Assembly (NCBI GenBank): GCA_002435145.1
Contig: DJLT01000031.1
Coordinates: 1 to 43,228 of the forward strand
Direction of reading: 5' to 3'
DNA length: 43,228 nt
Origin: Neptuniibacter sp. UBA6509
Lineage (GTDB): Bacteria > Pseudomonadota > Gammaproteobacteria > Pseudomonadales > Balneatricaceae
The notes under the pieces are model-generated. The model did not search any database. It worked only from the letters and a program-made list of their open reading frames with translations, and was not told where the DNA came from. Every line of letters begins with the position of its first letter. The first letter of the stretch is position 1. Both the position numbers and the translations under genes were made by a program. Of the stretch, positions 1 through 12,218 are shown piece after piece.

Positions 1-414
1 ACGCTCGGCTAGATAATCATTCACCGTTACAACATGCACACCTAAACCGCTGAGTGCATTTAAGTAAACAGCTAAAGTCGCTACTAGCGTTTTACCTTCA
101 CCTGTACGCATCTCGGCCACTTTACCATCATGCAGGCTCATACCACCGATCATCTGAACATCGAAGTGGCGCATTCCCATCACGCGCTTAGATGCTTCAC
201 GTACCGCAGCAAATGCTTCCGGCAGGATTTGATCTAAACTGGCACCTTCATCAAGGCGCTGACGAAATTCAACCGTTTTAGCAGCTAACTCTTCATCTGT
301 TAGCTTTTCCAAATCGACTTCTAACGCATTAATCGCTTTAACGATTTTACCCATACGTTTTAGTTCGCGATCATTTTTACTACCGAAAACTTTCTTTAAC
401 AGTCCTGTTAGCAT
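1..414 (-). CDS. secA: SecA, preprotein translocase ATPase (N-terminal 138 residues only)
   Basis: SecA is the cytosolic ATPase motor that drives unfolded preproteins through the SecYEG channel. Only the first 138 codons are present; the gene runs off the left edge and has no stop here. The start is ATG at 414 (product begins [15 protein letters not shown]). The visible part contains the Walker A region MRTGEGKTL and the following VNDYLAER, both characteristic of SecA nucleotide-binding domain 1. It lies downstream of lpxC on the same strand, as in many gammaproteobacteria, but a strong terminator separates the two, so it probably has its own promoter in 415-555. Identification is secure despite the truncation. 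Confidence 0.97.
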   Translation of the reverse strand, partial: MLTGLLKKVFGSKNDRELKRMGKIVKAINALEVDLEKLTDEELAAKTVEFRQRLDEGASLDQILPEAFAAVREASKRVMGMRHFDVQMIGGMSLHDGKVAEMRTGEGKTLVATLAVYLNALSGLGVHVVTVNDYLAER

Positions 415-486
415 GTCTCAACGTATACCTATGAAGTCTAAAACAACTCCTCGACCCATCTGGGGAGGACAAAATATTAACTCAGC

Positions 487-492
487 ATTCTA
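487..492 (-). promoter_or_regulatory. Possible secA -10 element
   Basis: Read on the minus strand, TAGAAT lies about 75 bases upstream of the secA start, with a weak TTCAAT candidate -35 eighteen bases further upstream. It is the best sigma70-like match between the lpxC terminator and secA, but the -35 is poor, so this is tentative. Confidence 0.3.
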
Positions 493-544
493 CCTTTATT
501 GGGGGCAGAAATTGAATCTAAAAGGGTAAATAAAAAAAACCTTA

Positions 545-585
545 TAAAAAAAGCAAAAAAAAGCCGAACATTTGAGTTCGGCTTT
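545..585 (-). terminator. Rho-independent terminator after lpxC (end of dcw cluster)
   Basis: A perfect 10-bp stem (560-569 with 576-585, core AAGCCGAAC/GTTCGGCTT) has a six-base loop. On the minus strand it is followed by a long T-rich tract (about 545-560). It starts 18 bases beyond the lpxC stop and is a textbook intrinsic terminator isolating the division/cell-wall cluster from secA. Confidence 0.92.
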
Positions 586-602
586 CTATAACTGTTTAAA
601 AA

Positions 603-1517
603 TCAAACAGCAAGCACAGGCTTCTGGTATGAAATCGGCGCACTTTCTTCATTATCTTCAAAAGTGACAACTTCCCATGCTTCTTCATTAGCAAGTAATT
701 CACGAAGAAGACGGTTATTCAGATAGTGACCAGATTTATCTCCGTAAAACTCACCTATCAGGCTTTTGCCTAACAGATAAAGATCACCCACAGCATCCAG
801 TACCTTATGTTTTACGAATTCATCATCGTAACGCAAACCGTCTTCATTAAGAATACGATAATCATCAACGACAATGGCATTATCAAAACTACCACCTAAC
901 GCTAAGTTTTGAGAACGTAAGTACTCATAATCACTCATAAAACCAAAAGTACGCGCTCGGCTAACTTCTTTTACAAAAGAGGTACTTGAGAAATCCAACG
1001 AAGATTCCATCTTACGCCCTTCAAAAGCGGGATGATCAAAATCGATTTTAAAACCGACTTTAAAACCATCGAACGGCTTAAACGTAGCAGATTTACCATC
1101 AGCTTCAACCGTTACTTCTTTTGTAATGCGAATAAACTCTTTAGCTGCACTCTGTTCTTCAAGGCCAGCGGACTGGATCAGAAAAACAAATGGCGCAGCA
1201 CTGCCATCCATAATCGGCACTTCTTCTGCACTCAGCTCTACATAGGCGTTATCAATACCTAATCCAGCCATTGCCGAAAGCAAATGCTCAACAGTAGCTA
1301 TACGTGCACCATCTTTCGCCAAGTTCGTAGACATTGTAGTGTCAGAAACGTTGTGCGCATGCGCCAAAATTTCTACAACAGGATCTAAATCTACACGACG
1401 AAAAACGATCCCCGTGTTAACAGGTGCCGGCTTTAGTGTCAGGTATACTTTTTGGCCTGTATGCAGACCAATACCTGTTGCTTTAATGCTGTTCTTTAAT
1501 GTTCTCTGCTTAATCAT
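603..1517 (-). CDS. lpxC: LpxC, UDP-3-O-acyl-N-acetylglucosamine deacetylase
   Basis: LpxC carries out the committed zinc-dependent deacetylation in lipid A synthesis, in the cytosol. The protein is 304 residues, close to the 305 of Escherichia coli. Zinc ligands are visible as H78 (in VEHLLSA), H237 and D241 (in [10 protein letters not shown]). E77 is the catalytic acid/base position and H264 (KSGHYLNN) is the second active-site histidine. I place the start at ATG 1517 (MIKQRTLKN), matching family N-termini; an in-frame TTG four codons upstream is less likely. It is the last gene of the dcw cluster, 105 bases after ftsZ, with a strong terminator following. The coding end is rich in acidic residues, which may matter for FtsH-type turnover, but that is inference. 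Confidence 0.97.
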   Translation of the reverse strand: MIKQRTLKNSIKATGIGLHTGQKVYLTLKPAPVNTGIVFRRVDLDPVVEILAHAHNVSDTTMSTNLAKDGARIATVEHLLSAMAGLGIDNAYVELSAEEVPIMDGSAAPFVFLIQSAGLEEQSAAKEFIRITKEVTVEADGKSATFKPFDGFKVGFKIDFDHPAFEGRKMESSLDFSSTSFVKEVSRARTFGFMSDYEYLRSQNLALGGSFDNAIVVDDYRILNEDGLRYDDEFVKHKVLDAVGDLYLLGKSLIGEFYGDKSGHYLNNRLLRELLANEEAWEVVTFEDNEESAPISYQKPVLAV

Positions 1518-1559
1518 GCCATCTGCCAAAAATAAAATGGGCCATACTACCGCGAGATA

Positions 1560-1590
1560 TTATCAAAGAAATTGCCTTTTAGAAAGGCAA
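1560..1590 (-). terminator. Small hairpin between ftsZ and lpxC, possible attenuator
   Basis: TTGCCTTT (1572-1579) pairs perfectly with AAAGGCAA (1583-1590) around a three-base loop. On the minus strand it is followed by TTTCTTT. It lies downstream of the ftsZ stop, so it may terminate part of the ftsZ transcription or set the ftsZ/lpxC ratio. The T-tract is short, so strength is uncertain. Confidence 0.45.
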
Positions 1591-1622
1591 ATAACCGTAG
1601 AGCGCCAACAAAAGGATAAAGC

Positions 1623-2795
1623 TTAATCCGCCTGTTTCCTCAGAAAAGTAGGAATATCTAAATAACCGGCCTCCCCTTCAGTACCTGTCTGCTGCATCAC
1701 TTCATCAGCAATTTCAGCGGGTCCATCAAGCGCTTCGTTCTTTTTTCGACGTAAAACCGTTGGAAGATCAATCTCTTCAAGATTCAAACTTCCATCAACC
1801 TTTTTCATACCGTCCTGTACCGGGCGCACTAATTCTTCTGGTTTATCTAAGCCAGTAGCCACGACAGTAACTTTAAGTTCATCAGACATTTCAGGCTCGA
1901 TAACGGTACCAATTACGATCGTCGCGTTTTCAGAGGCATACTCTTCAATCTGATTACCCACTTCTGTGAATTCGCCCAAGCTTAAATCCATACCTGCGGT
2001 GATATTAACAAGGATACCGCTCGCGCCACGTAGATCGACATTATCCAGGAGAGGACTTTTAATCGCTTTTTCAGCCGCTTCAGCAGCACGGTTTTCACCT
2101 TGCGCGCCACCCGTCCCCATCATAGCCATACCCATTTCAGACATAACGGTGCGAACATCGGCAAAATCCACGTTGATCATACCTGGACGGGTAATCAGAT
2201 CGGAAATACCTTGAACAGCCCCTCTAAGTACATCATTTGCTGATTCAAAAGCATTAAGTAAGCTACAATTACGCCCTAAAACCTGCATTAATTTTTCATT
2301 AGGAATGATAATTAAGGAGTCAACGCTTTCACGTAGCTCTTTAATGCCATCAGCAGCAATCGTCATACGCTTGCGGCCTTCAAAAGGAAATGGTTTTGTC
2401 ACAACAGCAACCGTTAATATCCCCATTTCTTTAGCCACTTCGGCAACGATAGGTGCAGCACCGGTACCCGTTCCGCCTCCCATGCCCGCTGTAATAAAGA
2501 CCATATCAGCACCTTTCAGCATTTCACCGATACGATCCCGATCTTCCATTGCCGCTTGACGACCTACCTCCGGATTCGCGCCGGCCCCTAGGCCTTTTGT
2601 TAACGCATTACCGAGTTGAATGACTGTTTGAGAAGACATTGAAGAAAGCGCCTGAGCATCTGTATTTGCACAAACAAACTCAACCCCTTCAAGATCACCA
2701 CTTTCCATGTGTTTAACAGCGTTTCCGCCTCCGCCGCCTACACCAATCACTTTGATTACTGCATTCTGTGGAACGCTATCTAACAGTTCAAACAT
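1623..2795 (-). CDS. ftsZ: FtsZ, tubulin-like cell division GTPase
   Basis: FtsZ polymerises with GTP into the cytokinetic Z ring under the inner membrane. The 390-residue product has the glycine-rich N-terminal nucleotide loop ([11 protein letters not shown] type, residues 18-27) and the tubulin signature GGGTGTG at 106-112. The T7 loop region NVDFADVR follows, and the C-terminal conserved peptide DIPTFLRKQ, which binds FtsA and ZipA, is at the very end. I choose ATG 2795 because AAAGGAG sits seven bases upstream and the product begins MFELLDSV as in other gammaproteobacteria; upstream in-frame codons lack family similarity. It follows ftsA after a 95-base gap that contains a hairpin, and precedes lpxC. 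Confidence 0.98.
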   Translation of the reverse strand: MFELLDSVPQNAVIKVIGVGGGGGNAVKHMESGDLEGVEFVCANTDAQALSSMSSQTVIQLGNALTKGLGAGANPEVGRQAAMEDRDRIGEMLKGADMVFITAGMGGGTGTGAAPIVAEVAKEMGILTVAVVTKPFPFEGRKRMTIAADGIKELRESVDSLIIIPNEKLMQVLGRNCSLLNAFESANDVLRGAVQGISDLITRPGMINVDFADVRTVMSEMGMAMMGTGGAQGENRAAEAAEKAIKSPLLDNVDLRGASGILVNITAGMDLSLGEFTEVGNQIEEYASENATIVIGTVIEPEMSDELKVTVVATGLDKPEELVRPVQDGMKKVDGSLNLEEIDLPTVLRRKKNEALDGPAEIADEVMQQTGTEGEAGYLDIPTFLRKQAD

Positions 2796-2837
2796 TGTTA
2801 GCTCCTTTAGTGCGTAACTCAGCACTATCCCCTAATG

Positions 2838-2860
2838 AGCTGCTAATAATGTCAGCAGCT
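2838..2860 (-). repeat. Inverted repeat in the ftsA-ftsZ gap
   Basis: AGCTGCT (2838-2844) and AGCAGCT (2854-2860) form a perfect 7-bp stem with a nine-base loop in the otherwise gene-free ftsA-ftsZ interval, about 45 bases upstream of the ftsZ start. No T-tract follows. It could be an mRNA processing or stability element that lets FtsZ be made in excess over FtsA; function is inference. Confidence 0.5.
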
Positions 2861-2890
2861 TAAAACATTAAAATTCAATACAGAAAAAGC

Positions 2891-4141
2891 TTAATAATTA
2901 CTTTTAAACCAAGCCTTCATCTTTTCTAATACGCTCATCTGCGCTACAACAGGCACCAACTCTTGGCCTGATGATTCAGCGCTACCACCTACATGGTCAT
3001 GTTGCGCGTATTGCAGCAACCCCATCCCTGTCGCGTAAACAGGGCTACCTAAAATATCTTCCATCCCTCTAGCACCATGCGGCGTCGCCAAACGAACAGG
3101 CATATGAAATATCTCTTCTGCAAGTTCAATAGCACCTTCCATTTTGGATGTACCACCCGTCAGCACGACTCCCGCAGCCACAAGATCTTCAAAGCCACTT
3201 CGTCTAAGTTCAGCTTGGATCAAGCTAAATAACTCCTCGTAACGAGGTTCAACAACTTCAGCCAACGCTTGTCGTGATAGATCTCTGGCAGGACGATCAC
3301 CAACACCCGGCACTTTAACGGTTTCATTTCCCGCCGCTAACTGAGCAAGTGCACAGGCGTACTTGATCTTAATCTCTTCAGCATGCTGTGTCGGAGTACG
3401 CAACGCCATCGCTATATCATTAGTTACCTGATCACCCGCAATCGGAATCACAGCAGTATGTCTGATAGAGCCTCCAGTAAATATTGAGATATCAGAGGTT
3501 CCACCACCAATATCCACCATACATACCCCTAGCTCTTTCTCATCTTCGGTTAACACCGAATAACTAGAGGCCAACTGTTCAAGCACTAAACCATCAACTT
3601 CTAAGCCACAACGCCTAACACATTTTTCAATATTCTGTGCGGCATTAACGGAGCCTGTCACTAGATGAACTTTGGCTTCTAAACGAACCCCGGACATTCC
3701 CAAAGGCTCTTTAATGCCTTCCGAACTATCGATCTCATACTCTTGAGGCAATATATGTAGAATTTTCTGATCTGCAGGTATGGCTACCGCCCTAGCTGCA
3801 TCAATAACACGATCCAAATCATAATCAGTCACTTCCCGATCACGAACTGCGACAATCCCGTGTGAATTCAGGCTGTTAATATGGCTACCAGCAATACCGA
3901 CAGTAACTGAATGAATTTTACAGCCCGCCATCAATTCCGCTTCTTCGACTGCACGCTGTATAGAACTCACGGTAGATTCAATATTAACAACAACGCCTTT
4001 TTTAAGGCCTCTTGAAGGGTGTGAACCTATACCAATTATTTCGATGGTTCCATCAATACCAATCTCACCAACAAGGCATAACACCTTCGATGTACCGATA
4101 TCCAAAGCAACAATCATATTGTTATCCATCGAACCACTCAT
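2891..4141 (-). CDS. ftsA: FtsA, actin-like membrane tether of the Z ring
   Basis: FtsA is an actin-family ATPase that anchors FtsZ polymers to the inner membrane and signals to the septal synthase. The 416-residue product shows the phosphate-1 loop VALDIGTSKV near residue 12, the second nucleotide loop VDIGGGTSD, and the adenosine-binding VLTGGTSKMEG. It ends in the short amphipathic helix MSVLEKMKAWFKSNY typical of the membrane-targeting sequence. Length matches the family (about 420). The start is ATG 4141 (MSGSMDNN), six bases after the ftsQ stop; ATG at 4129 is a possible alternative. It lies between ftsQ and ftsZ as in nearly all dcw clusters. Confidence 0.97.
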   Translation of the reverse strand: MSGSMDNNMIVALDIGTSKVLCLVGEIGIDGTIEIIGIGSHPSRGLKKGVVVNIESTVSSIQRAVEEAELMAGCKIHSVTVGIAGSHINSLNSHGIVAVRDREVTDYDLDRVIDAARAVAIPADQKILHILPQEYEIDSSEGIKEPLGMSGVRLEAKVHLVTGSVNAAQNIEKCVRRCGLEVDGLVLEQLASSYSVLTEDEKELGVCMVDIGGGTSDISIFTGGSIRHTAVIPIAGDQVTNDIAMALRTPTQHAEEIKIKYACALAQLAAGNETVKVPGVGDRPARDLSRQALAEVVEPRYEELFSLIQAELRRSGFEDLVAAGVVLTGGTSKMEGAIELAEEIFHMPVRLATPHGARGMEDILGSPVYATGMGLLQYAQHDHVGGSAESSGQELVPVVAQMSVLEKMKAWFKSNY

Positions 4142-4147
4142 TCTGTT

Positions 4148-5019
4148 TTACCCTGCTGCTGCATCTTTTTCATCGCTTGGCTTTTCTCGCCACTTAACCG
4201 CTACACCATGGGTATAACGAATATCTATTTCTTCTATCTCATCAGCTTGTTCAGATAACCTCAGCCGATAAAGATCCAAAAACCGCCCTAGACGCTCATT
4301 TACTGCTTCACGCCCTACAACCACCTTAATATGATTATCAAGCTCTAGGGTCCAAGCCCCTCTTGCTTCTAAATTAAGACTGACAACATTCAAGTCGATA
4401 CTTCTTAAAATCTGGTTCAAATCATGAAACTGCGACATCACTCTTTCAGTTTCAGGAGCAGGCCCACTTAATCGAGGAAGCGAACGATACACCTCTTTTA
4501 ATTCGGGCCAAAAAATATCGCCCTCATGATTGAGCAAACCTCGCTCCCCCCAACGTGCAACCGGCACTTCTTCTTCAACCATAACAATTAGAGTGTTTGG
4601 CCAGTCACGTTCTATCGCGGCAACCCTAACCCAAGGGTGCTCACTCACCAGCTCTCTAATCGTCTTTAGATCTGTACCTAATGTACCTGCAGTTAAACCC
4701 GCACCGATATCCTCAGCTAAACTTAGTCGGTCTAAATGCTGGACAGTTCCATGCACAACCACATTCTCTACAGGGCGGTCTAGCCACTGCCATAAACTGC
4801 TTCCGGCCATACTCATAATGCCGACAAACATCATCAGTGAGGAGAGCGTCCAAAAAGGCTTCCACCACCAATCAGGCTCACCTTTTTCTCTCACTTCACT
4901 CTGTTGAGGCGCGTCAACAATAGGGTCACGACTTGCTCCGCGCGGCGTAACCTCAGCCTCTAACTCTTCGCTTTCGACAGTTTCATTTCTTGACCGAAAA
5001 AAGCGAAACACACTCATCA

Positions 5020-5020
<1 letters not shown>
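4148..5020 (-). CDS. ftsQ: FtsQ, divisome scaffold protein with POTRA domain
   Basis: FtsQ is a bitopic inner-membrane protein that links early and late divisome parts by binding FtsB/FtsL. The 290-residue product has an acidic cytoplasmic tail (residues 1-50), one transmembrane helix (about 56-77) and a POTRA domain beginning near VVVHGTVQHL (about 86). The FtsQ beta-domain then extends to the C-terminus. Sequence is divergent, as is usual for FtsQ, but position and architecture are decisive. ATG 5020 shares one base with the ddl stop (TGATG); the next codon is also ATG, so 5017 is an equal choice. FtsB is not in the cluster, as is typical for gammaproteobacteria. Confidence 0.94.
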
Positions 5021-7411
<2,391 letters not shown>

Positions 7412-7412
<1 letters not shown>

Positions 7413-8500
7413 TATTTCATTGCCTCAATGCAAATAGTAGCCACTCTTTCACTTGCTTCAGGTTGCCCAAGTAAACAGGCTTTATTTGCCATATCCATCA
7501 ACTTTTCGCGTTGATTTAATTGATCAGTAAGTAACTGCTTAAGTACGGTCTTAGTTAGATCCCGCTGCTGTACAACAATCGCAGCACCATGATCAGCTAA
7601 AAACGCTGCATTTTTAGTTTGATGATCATCGACTGCGTAAGGGTACGGAATAAGGACGGATGCAACGCCAGCAATGCTCAATTCACTTACCGTCAACGCT
7701 CCCGCGCGACATAACACTACATCAGCCCACGCATACGCACTGTCCATTCCATCAATAAAAGGAACAACTTTGCACCCTTCGACACCCAGCTCTTTATAAC
7801 GAGCTAAGGTCTCATCTATATTCCGTTTACCAGCCTGATGCCATACTTCAGGGCGTTCATCTACCGGCATTTCTGACAACACTTCAGGTAACAAATCATT
7901 GATCGCTTTAGCGCCTAAGCTACCACCAACAACTAGCAAACGTATTTTCCCACTACGTCCCTGCAACCTATCGTTAGGCTTATCCATTGTAAGAATGGAA
8001 CCTCGCACGGGATTACCAACCGACTCGGTTTTCAACCCTACGGGGAAAGCGTTATTAAAAGCTTCCAGCACGCTATTTGCTAACTTAGATAACGCCTTAT
8101 TGGTCATCCCAGCTACGGCATTTTGCTCATGTATAATCAACGGTTTACGTAATAACCAAGCAGCCAATCCTCCAGGGCCCGAAGCAAAGCCTCCCATCCC
8201 TAAAACAACATCCGGATTTACCGCTCTAAGCACTTTCAAAGCCTGCCACAATGCCAATAAAAGTTTAAACGGAGCTAATAAAAGACTAAGTTTCCCCTTG
8301 CCTCGTAACCCTCTAACGTCTATCGCATGTAACTTAATACCCGCCGCAGGTACTAAATCAGCTTCAATACCATGTCGAGAGCCCAGCCATTCGATATGAA
8401 CACCTTGCTCTTGCATCTTTTCAGCGGTCGCCAGTGCAGGGAAAACATGCCCGCCTGTTCCACCAGCCATCACTAAAGCAACCTTTTTGGGGGTACTCAT
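7412..8500 (-). CDS. murG: MurG, lipid II-forming GlcNAc transferase
   Basis: MurG transfers GlcNAc from UDP-GlcNAc to lipid I on the inner face of the membrane, making lipid II. The 362-residue GT-B protein begins with the glycine loop [14 protein letters not shown] (11-24). It carries the second loop [12 protein letters not shown] and the UDP-binding segment [31 protein letters not shown] in the C-terminal half, all family signatures. It overlaps ftsW by four bases (ATGA) and murC by one base. There is nothing unusual in length or motifs. Confidence 0.98.
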
Positions 8501-9747
8501 ATCTGTACCTCCTGATGCGAATTGGACGATTGCTTGGAAGTCACTTTATTTTTTGAGCTTTTTGAACCTTTTGCTTTATCCACACTAAATGCACTTCGTT
8601 TCAATTCGTAATCTACTCTTAGAATGACAGCCAACATCGCACAACTAACCAACAAACTACTACCGCCATAACTCACAAGCGGAAGGGTTAACCCTTTTGT
8701 GGGAAGTGCACCGACATTCACACCAATATTTATTAAAGCCTGAGCGGCAAAAATGATTCCGAAACCATAGCAAATATATGCGCTAAAAAAGGACTTAACC
8801 TTTTCAGCACGACGACCTATTCGGAAAATATTCACAATCAATATTGCGTACAAAACGATTAACACCGCAGCACCTACGAAGCCTAGCTCTTCAGCTAAAA
8901 CCGAAAATACAAAATCGGTATGCGCTTCAGGAAGATAAAAAAGTTTTTGCACACTATTTCCTAGCCCTGTACCAAACCAATCACCACGTCCAAACGCTAT
9001 TTGAGCCTGCGATAACTGATAGCCTGTACCAAAAGGGTCAGACCACGGATCTAGAAAACTCTGTAAACGAGCAACTCGGTATGGCTGTAAACCAACAACC
9101 GCCACCAACAGTCCAATTACGCTAGTAATGACCATCAAAAACTGAGAAAAGCGCATGCCGCCTAAAAAAATCATGCCCATGACAGTTCCCATAAGAACAA
9201 CAAGAGCTCCAAAATCTGGCTCAAAATAAAGCAATATACAAAAAATGCCTAATGGCAGCGCCGGCTTAGCAATTCCTTTCCAGCTGCTTCTGACCTCATG
9301 TAAACGTCGAACAAGATAGCCGCCCATGTACATGACCATACAAAACTTAGCGACTTCAGATGCTTGTAAATTTAATGGCCCTAATGGCAACCAACGATGA
9401 CTACCATTCACGCCTTTACCTACACCTGGTATTAAGACCAAGATCAATAAAAAACCAGCAGCCATCATCCACCAATGGCCCGTTTTTTCCCAAAACCTAA
9501 TCGGTATATTCCAAACAACCACTGCAGCAATTACAGCAATCACAATAAAAACAGCCTGACGAATCACATAAAAATAAGGGGTTCCATTATTTTCCATTGC
9601 AACATCAAGCGAGGCCGAGCTAATCATCACAAATCCGATAAGGATTAAAGTAAATGCACAACACAATACCCATGGATCAAAAGGCAATACACTACCGGAG
9701 CTTCGCGGTTGCATATTGATAAATGAAAGGGATTGAGTCATGGCCAT
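8497..9747 (-). CDS. ftsW: FtsW, SEDS-family septal peptidoglycan polymerase
   Basis: FtsW is a polytopic SEDS glycosyltransferase that polymerises lipid II at the septum with its partner FtsI. The 416-residue product has about ten hydrophobic segments and the SEDS signature TDFVFSVLAEELGFVGA. The C-terminal GLTLPLVSYGGSSL motif is typical of FtsW/RodA. A lysine/serine-rich cytoplasmic tail (about 390-416) ends the protein. The start may be ATG 9747 (sharing a base with the murD stop) or ATG 9741. It sits between murD and murG, which assigns it to division rather than elongation (RodA). Confidence 0.96.
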   Translation of the reverse strand: MAMTQSLSFINMQPRSSGSVLPFDPWVLCCAFTLILIGFVMISSASLDVAMENNGTPYFYVIRQAVFIVIAVIAAVVVWNIPIRFWEKTGHWWMMAAGFLLILVLIPGVGKGVNGSHRWLPLGPLNLQASEVAKFCMVMYMGGYLVRRLHEVRSSWKGIAKPALPLGIFCILLYFEPDFGALVVLMGTVMGMIFLGGMRFSQFLMVITSVIGLLVAVVGLQPYRVARLQSFLDPWSDPFGTGYQLSQAQIAFGRGDWFGTGLGNSVQKLFYLPEAHTDFVFSVLAEELGFVGAAVLIVLYAILIVNIFRIGRRAEKVKSFFSAYICYGFGIIFAAQALINIGVNVGALPTKGLTLPLVSYGGSSLLVSCAMLAVILRVDYELKRSAFSVDKAKGSKSSKNKVTSKQSSNSHQEVQI

Positions 9748-11099
9748 TACAGGGCCTCCACCACATCAATAAACGCATCACCCCGAGCAGGAAAGCCACT
9801 AAACATATCGAAACTAGCACAAGCAGGCGATAACAAAACGATATCTCCCTCGTGAGCGGATTGAGCTGCCTTTTCTACAGCTTCCTGCATCGTTTCGGCA
9901 GACGCTTTATCTATATCACCACATGAGCTGGCTAGTTTCTCACCATCTTCGCCTATATAAACAACACAACGACCATAGCGCTGTAACGGCTGAGCCAGTT
10001 CTGCAAACTCTGCACCTTTGCCTACACCGCCGGCAATTAAAACAATACGCTGATTTTCAGACAGCGTTTCCCCTAACCCATTTAGCGCAGCTACAGTCGC
10101 GCCTACATTGGTTCCTTTAGAGTCATTGAAATAACTAACTTTGTCCTTTTCACAAACCCATTGGCAGCGATGCTTAAGCCCCCCAAAAGCTTGCAGGGCA
10201 TCAAGCATCGCGTGCATAGGTAAACCTGCCGATTTCCCTAATGCTAAAGCTGACAACGCATTCGCCACATTATGACTACCACGGATTTTTAAAGCAGAAA
10301 CAGGAATTAACTTGTCAAATTCAAACCCTAACCAAGGCTCGCCTTTCTCTTCAATCAAGCCAAAGAGTTTAAAATCCGGTTTACCTAAATGATAAGACAA
10401 TGTCTCGACACTTTTCGGCATTAAAGGTGCAGTTAGAGCATCATCACGATTAATTACAACATGTTTCGCACCTCGGAAAATTCGGTGCTTAGCCTGATAA
10501 TACCTCTTCATCTCGTTATCATAACGATCCAAATGATCGGGGCTCACATTAAGTACCGTTGCAACTTCGGCACGTAGATCATTGGTCGTTTCCAGCTGAA
10601 AACTAGAAAGCTCCATTACATAAAGATCTTTCTCAGGCTGAGTTAACATCTCCAGTACGGGCGTACCTATATTTCCACAAACCCCTACATCTAAACCAGC
10701 AGCCTTAGCCATTGCGCCCACAAGCGTCGTGACAGTGCTTTTAGCATTAGATCCTGTAATCGCAATAATAGGAGCGCTGATCTCACGGCAAAAAAGATCA
10801 ATATCTCCACTCAACTTCACACCCGCAGCAACAGCGGCTTGTATTGCGGGATCACTTTGCGCCACGCCTGGGCTAAGATAGATCTCTGTCGCTCGACAAA
10901 GAAATTCGCTATCAAAGGGACCACAATGCAGATCAACCTCAGGAAACTCTCCCAATAACTGCTCATAACCCGGTGGGTTTTGCCGACTATCCACAACCGC
11001 AAACGAAAAACCATGGCTTGCCAAATACCGCGCACACGCCAGTCCGGTTTGCCCTAAACCGATTACGACTTTAAAACTATCACTGGCGATCAAACCCAT
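9747..11099 (-). CDS. murD: MurD, UDP-MurNAc-L-Ala--D-glutamate ligase
   Basis: MurD adds D-glutamate to UDP-MurNAc-L-Ala. The 450-residue protein has an N-terminal dinucleotide-like fold (VVIGLGQTGLACARYL), the P-loop TGSNAKST at 115-122 and the central ELSSFQLE motif. Domain-3 residues YFNDSKGTN and SPACASFDMF are also seen. The P-loop has Ala where Escherichia coli has Gly (NAK rather than NGK); as I recall this is normal in Pseudomonas-type MurD, so it is not a defect. It lies 30 bases downstream of mraY and overlaps ftsW by one base. Confidence 0.97.
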   Translation of the reverse strand: MGLIASDSFKVVIGLGQTGLACARYLASHGFSFAVVDSRQNPPGYEQLLGEFPEVDLHCGPFDSEFLCRATEIYLSPGVAQSDPAIQAAVAAGVKLSGDIDLFCREISAPIIAITGSNAKSTVTTLVGAMAKAAGLDVGVCGNIGTPVLEMLTQPEKDLYVMELSSFQLETTNDLRAEVATVLNVSPDHLDRYDNEMKRYYQAKHRIFRGAKHVVINRDDALTAPLMPKSVETLSYHLGKPDFKLFGLIEEKGEPWLGFEFDKLIPVSALKIRGSHNVANALSALALGKSAGLPMHAMLDALQAFGGLKHRCQWVCEKDKVSYFNDSKGTNVGATVAALNGLGETLSENQRIVLIAGGVGKGAEFAELAQPLQRYGRCVVYIGEDGEKLASSCGDIDKASAETMQEAVEKAAQSAHEGDIVLLSPACASFDMFSGFPARGDAFIDVVEAL

Positions 11100-11129
11100 T
11101 TTTTAACCTGACTACTATTTATCTTACAA

Positions 11130-12212
11130 TTATCGAATTTTCAGAGAAGCTAAGCCGATTAACACCAACACAACGGTAATAATCCAAAAACGTACAATTA
11201 CTCGCGGTTCTGGCCAGCCTTTAAGCTCAAAATGATGATGCAACGGTGCCATTCTGAAAATCCGCCGTCCGGTCAACTTAAATGAAGCAACCTGCAATAT
11301 TACAGATACTGTTTCCGCAACAAACACACCGCCCATAATAAACAGCACAAATTCTTGCCTTACGATAACCGCAATAACACCAAGAGCAGCCCCTAAAGAC
11401 AATGCACCAACATCCCCCATGAATACCTGCGCTGGGTATGTGTTAAACCATAAGAAACCTAATCCTGCTCCCACGATCGCACCGCAGAAGATGATCAATT
11501 CACCTGAACCCGGGATATATGGAATTAACAAATAGTCTGCAAATTTCACGTTACCTGATAGATAAGCAAAAACACCGAGAGCCCCTGCAACTAAAACAGT
11601 CGGCAATATTGCCAAACCATCTAGACCATCCGTTAAGTTCACCGCATTGGAACTACCTACAATCACAAAATAGGTAAAAACAACAAAAAAGATGCCCAGC
11701 TCAATAGAGACATCCTTCAAGAAAGGAATGAGCAGTGATGTTTCAGCAGGGGTTGTCGCTACCGCATACAAAACAATAGCTGCACCAATACCACCAACCG
11801 ATTGCCATAAATACTTCCATTTAGCAGGCAGACCACGTGGGTTTTTCTCGACCACTTTCCGATAATCATCAACCCAGCCAACCGCACCAAAAATCAACGT
11901 AACGATTAACGTAATCCATACGTAGATGTTTGTTAGATCGCTCCACAACAAGGTACTGATAGCAATCGCCACAAGAATAAGCGCACCGCCCATTGTTGGC
12001 GTCCCCGCTTTACTCAGATGGCTTTGTGGGCCATCATCACGTACCGCCTGACCAATTTGATTACTGCGCAACTTATTAATGAAATAAGGCCCAACAAATA
12101 AAGAAATCAACAAGGCAGTTAACACCCCGAAAATCCCTCTTAAAGTCAGATACTGAAACACAGCGAAACCGCTGTAATACTCAGATAAAAATTCAGCTAT
12201 CAGTGGTAGCAT
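11130..12212 (-). CDS. mraY: MraY, phospho-MurNAc-pentapeptide translocase
   Basis: MraY transfers phospho-MurNAc-pentapeptide onto undecaprenyl phosphate, making lipid I at the inner membrane. At 360 residues it equals the Escherichia coli length. Signatures seen are the cytoplasmic [10 protein letters not shown] (Mg-binding aspartates), [10 protein letters not shown], and the C-terminal [15 protein letters not shown] histidine motif. About ten transmembrane segments are evident from the hydrophobic runs. It lies six bases after murF in the same operon. Confidence 0.98.
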   Translation of the reverse strand: MLPLIAEFLSEYYSGFAVFQYLTLRGIFGVLTALLISLFVGPYFINKLRSNQIGQAVRDDGPQSHLSKAGTPTMGGALILVAIAISTLLWSDLTNIYVWITLIVTLIFGAVGWVDDYRKVVEKNPRGLPAKWKYLWQSVGGIGAAIVLYAVATTPAETSLLIPFLKDVSIELGIFFVVFTYFVIVGSSNAVNLTDGLDGLAILPTVLVAGALGVFAYLSGNVKFADYLLIPYIPGSGELIIFCGAIVGAGLGFLWFNTYPAQVFMGDVGALSLGAALGVIAVIVRQEFVLFIMGGVFVAETVSVILQVASFKLTGRRIFRMAPLHHHFELKGWPEPRVIVRFWIITVVLVLIGLASLKIR

Positions 12213-12218
12213 TGCTCT

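Noticed and set aside
10738-10758. MurD P-loop with Ala in place of a usual Gly as a possible inactive enzyme
   Set aside because: The NAKS form is, as I recall, normal in Pseudomonas-type MurD, and the rest of the enzyme is intact.
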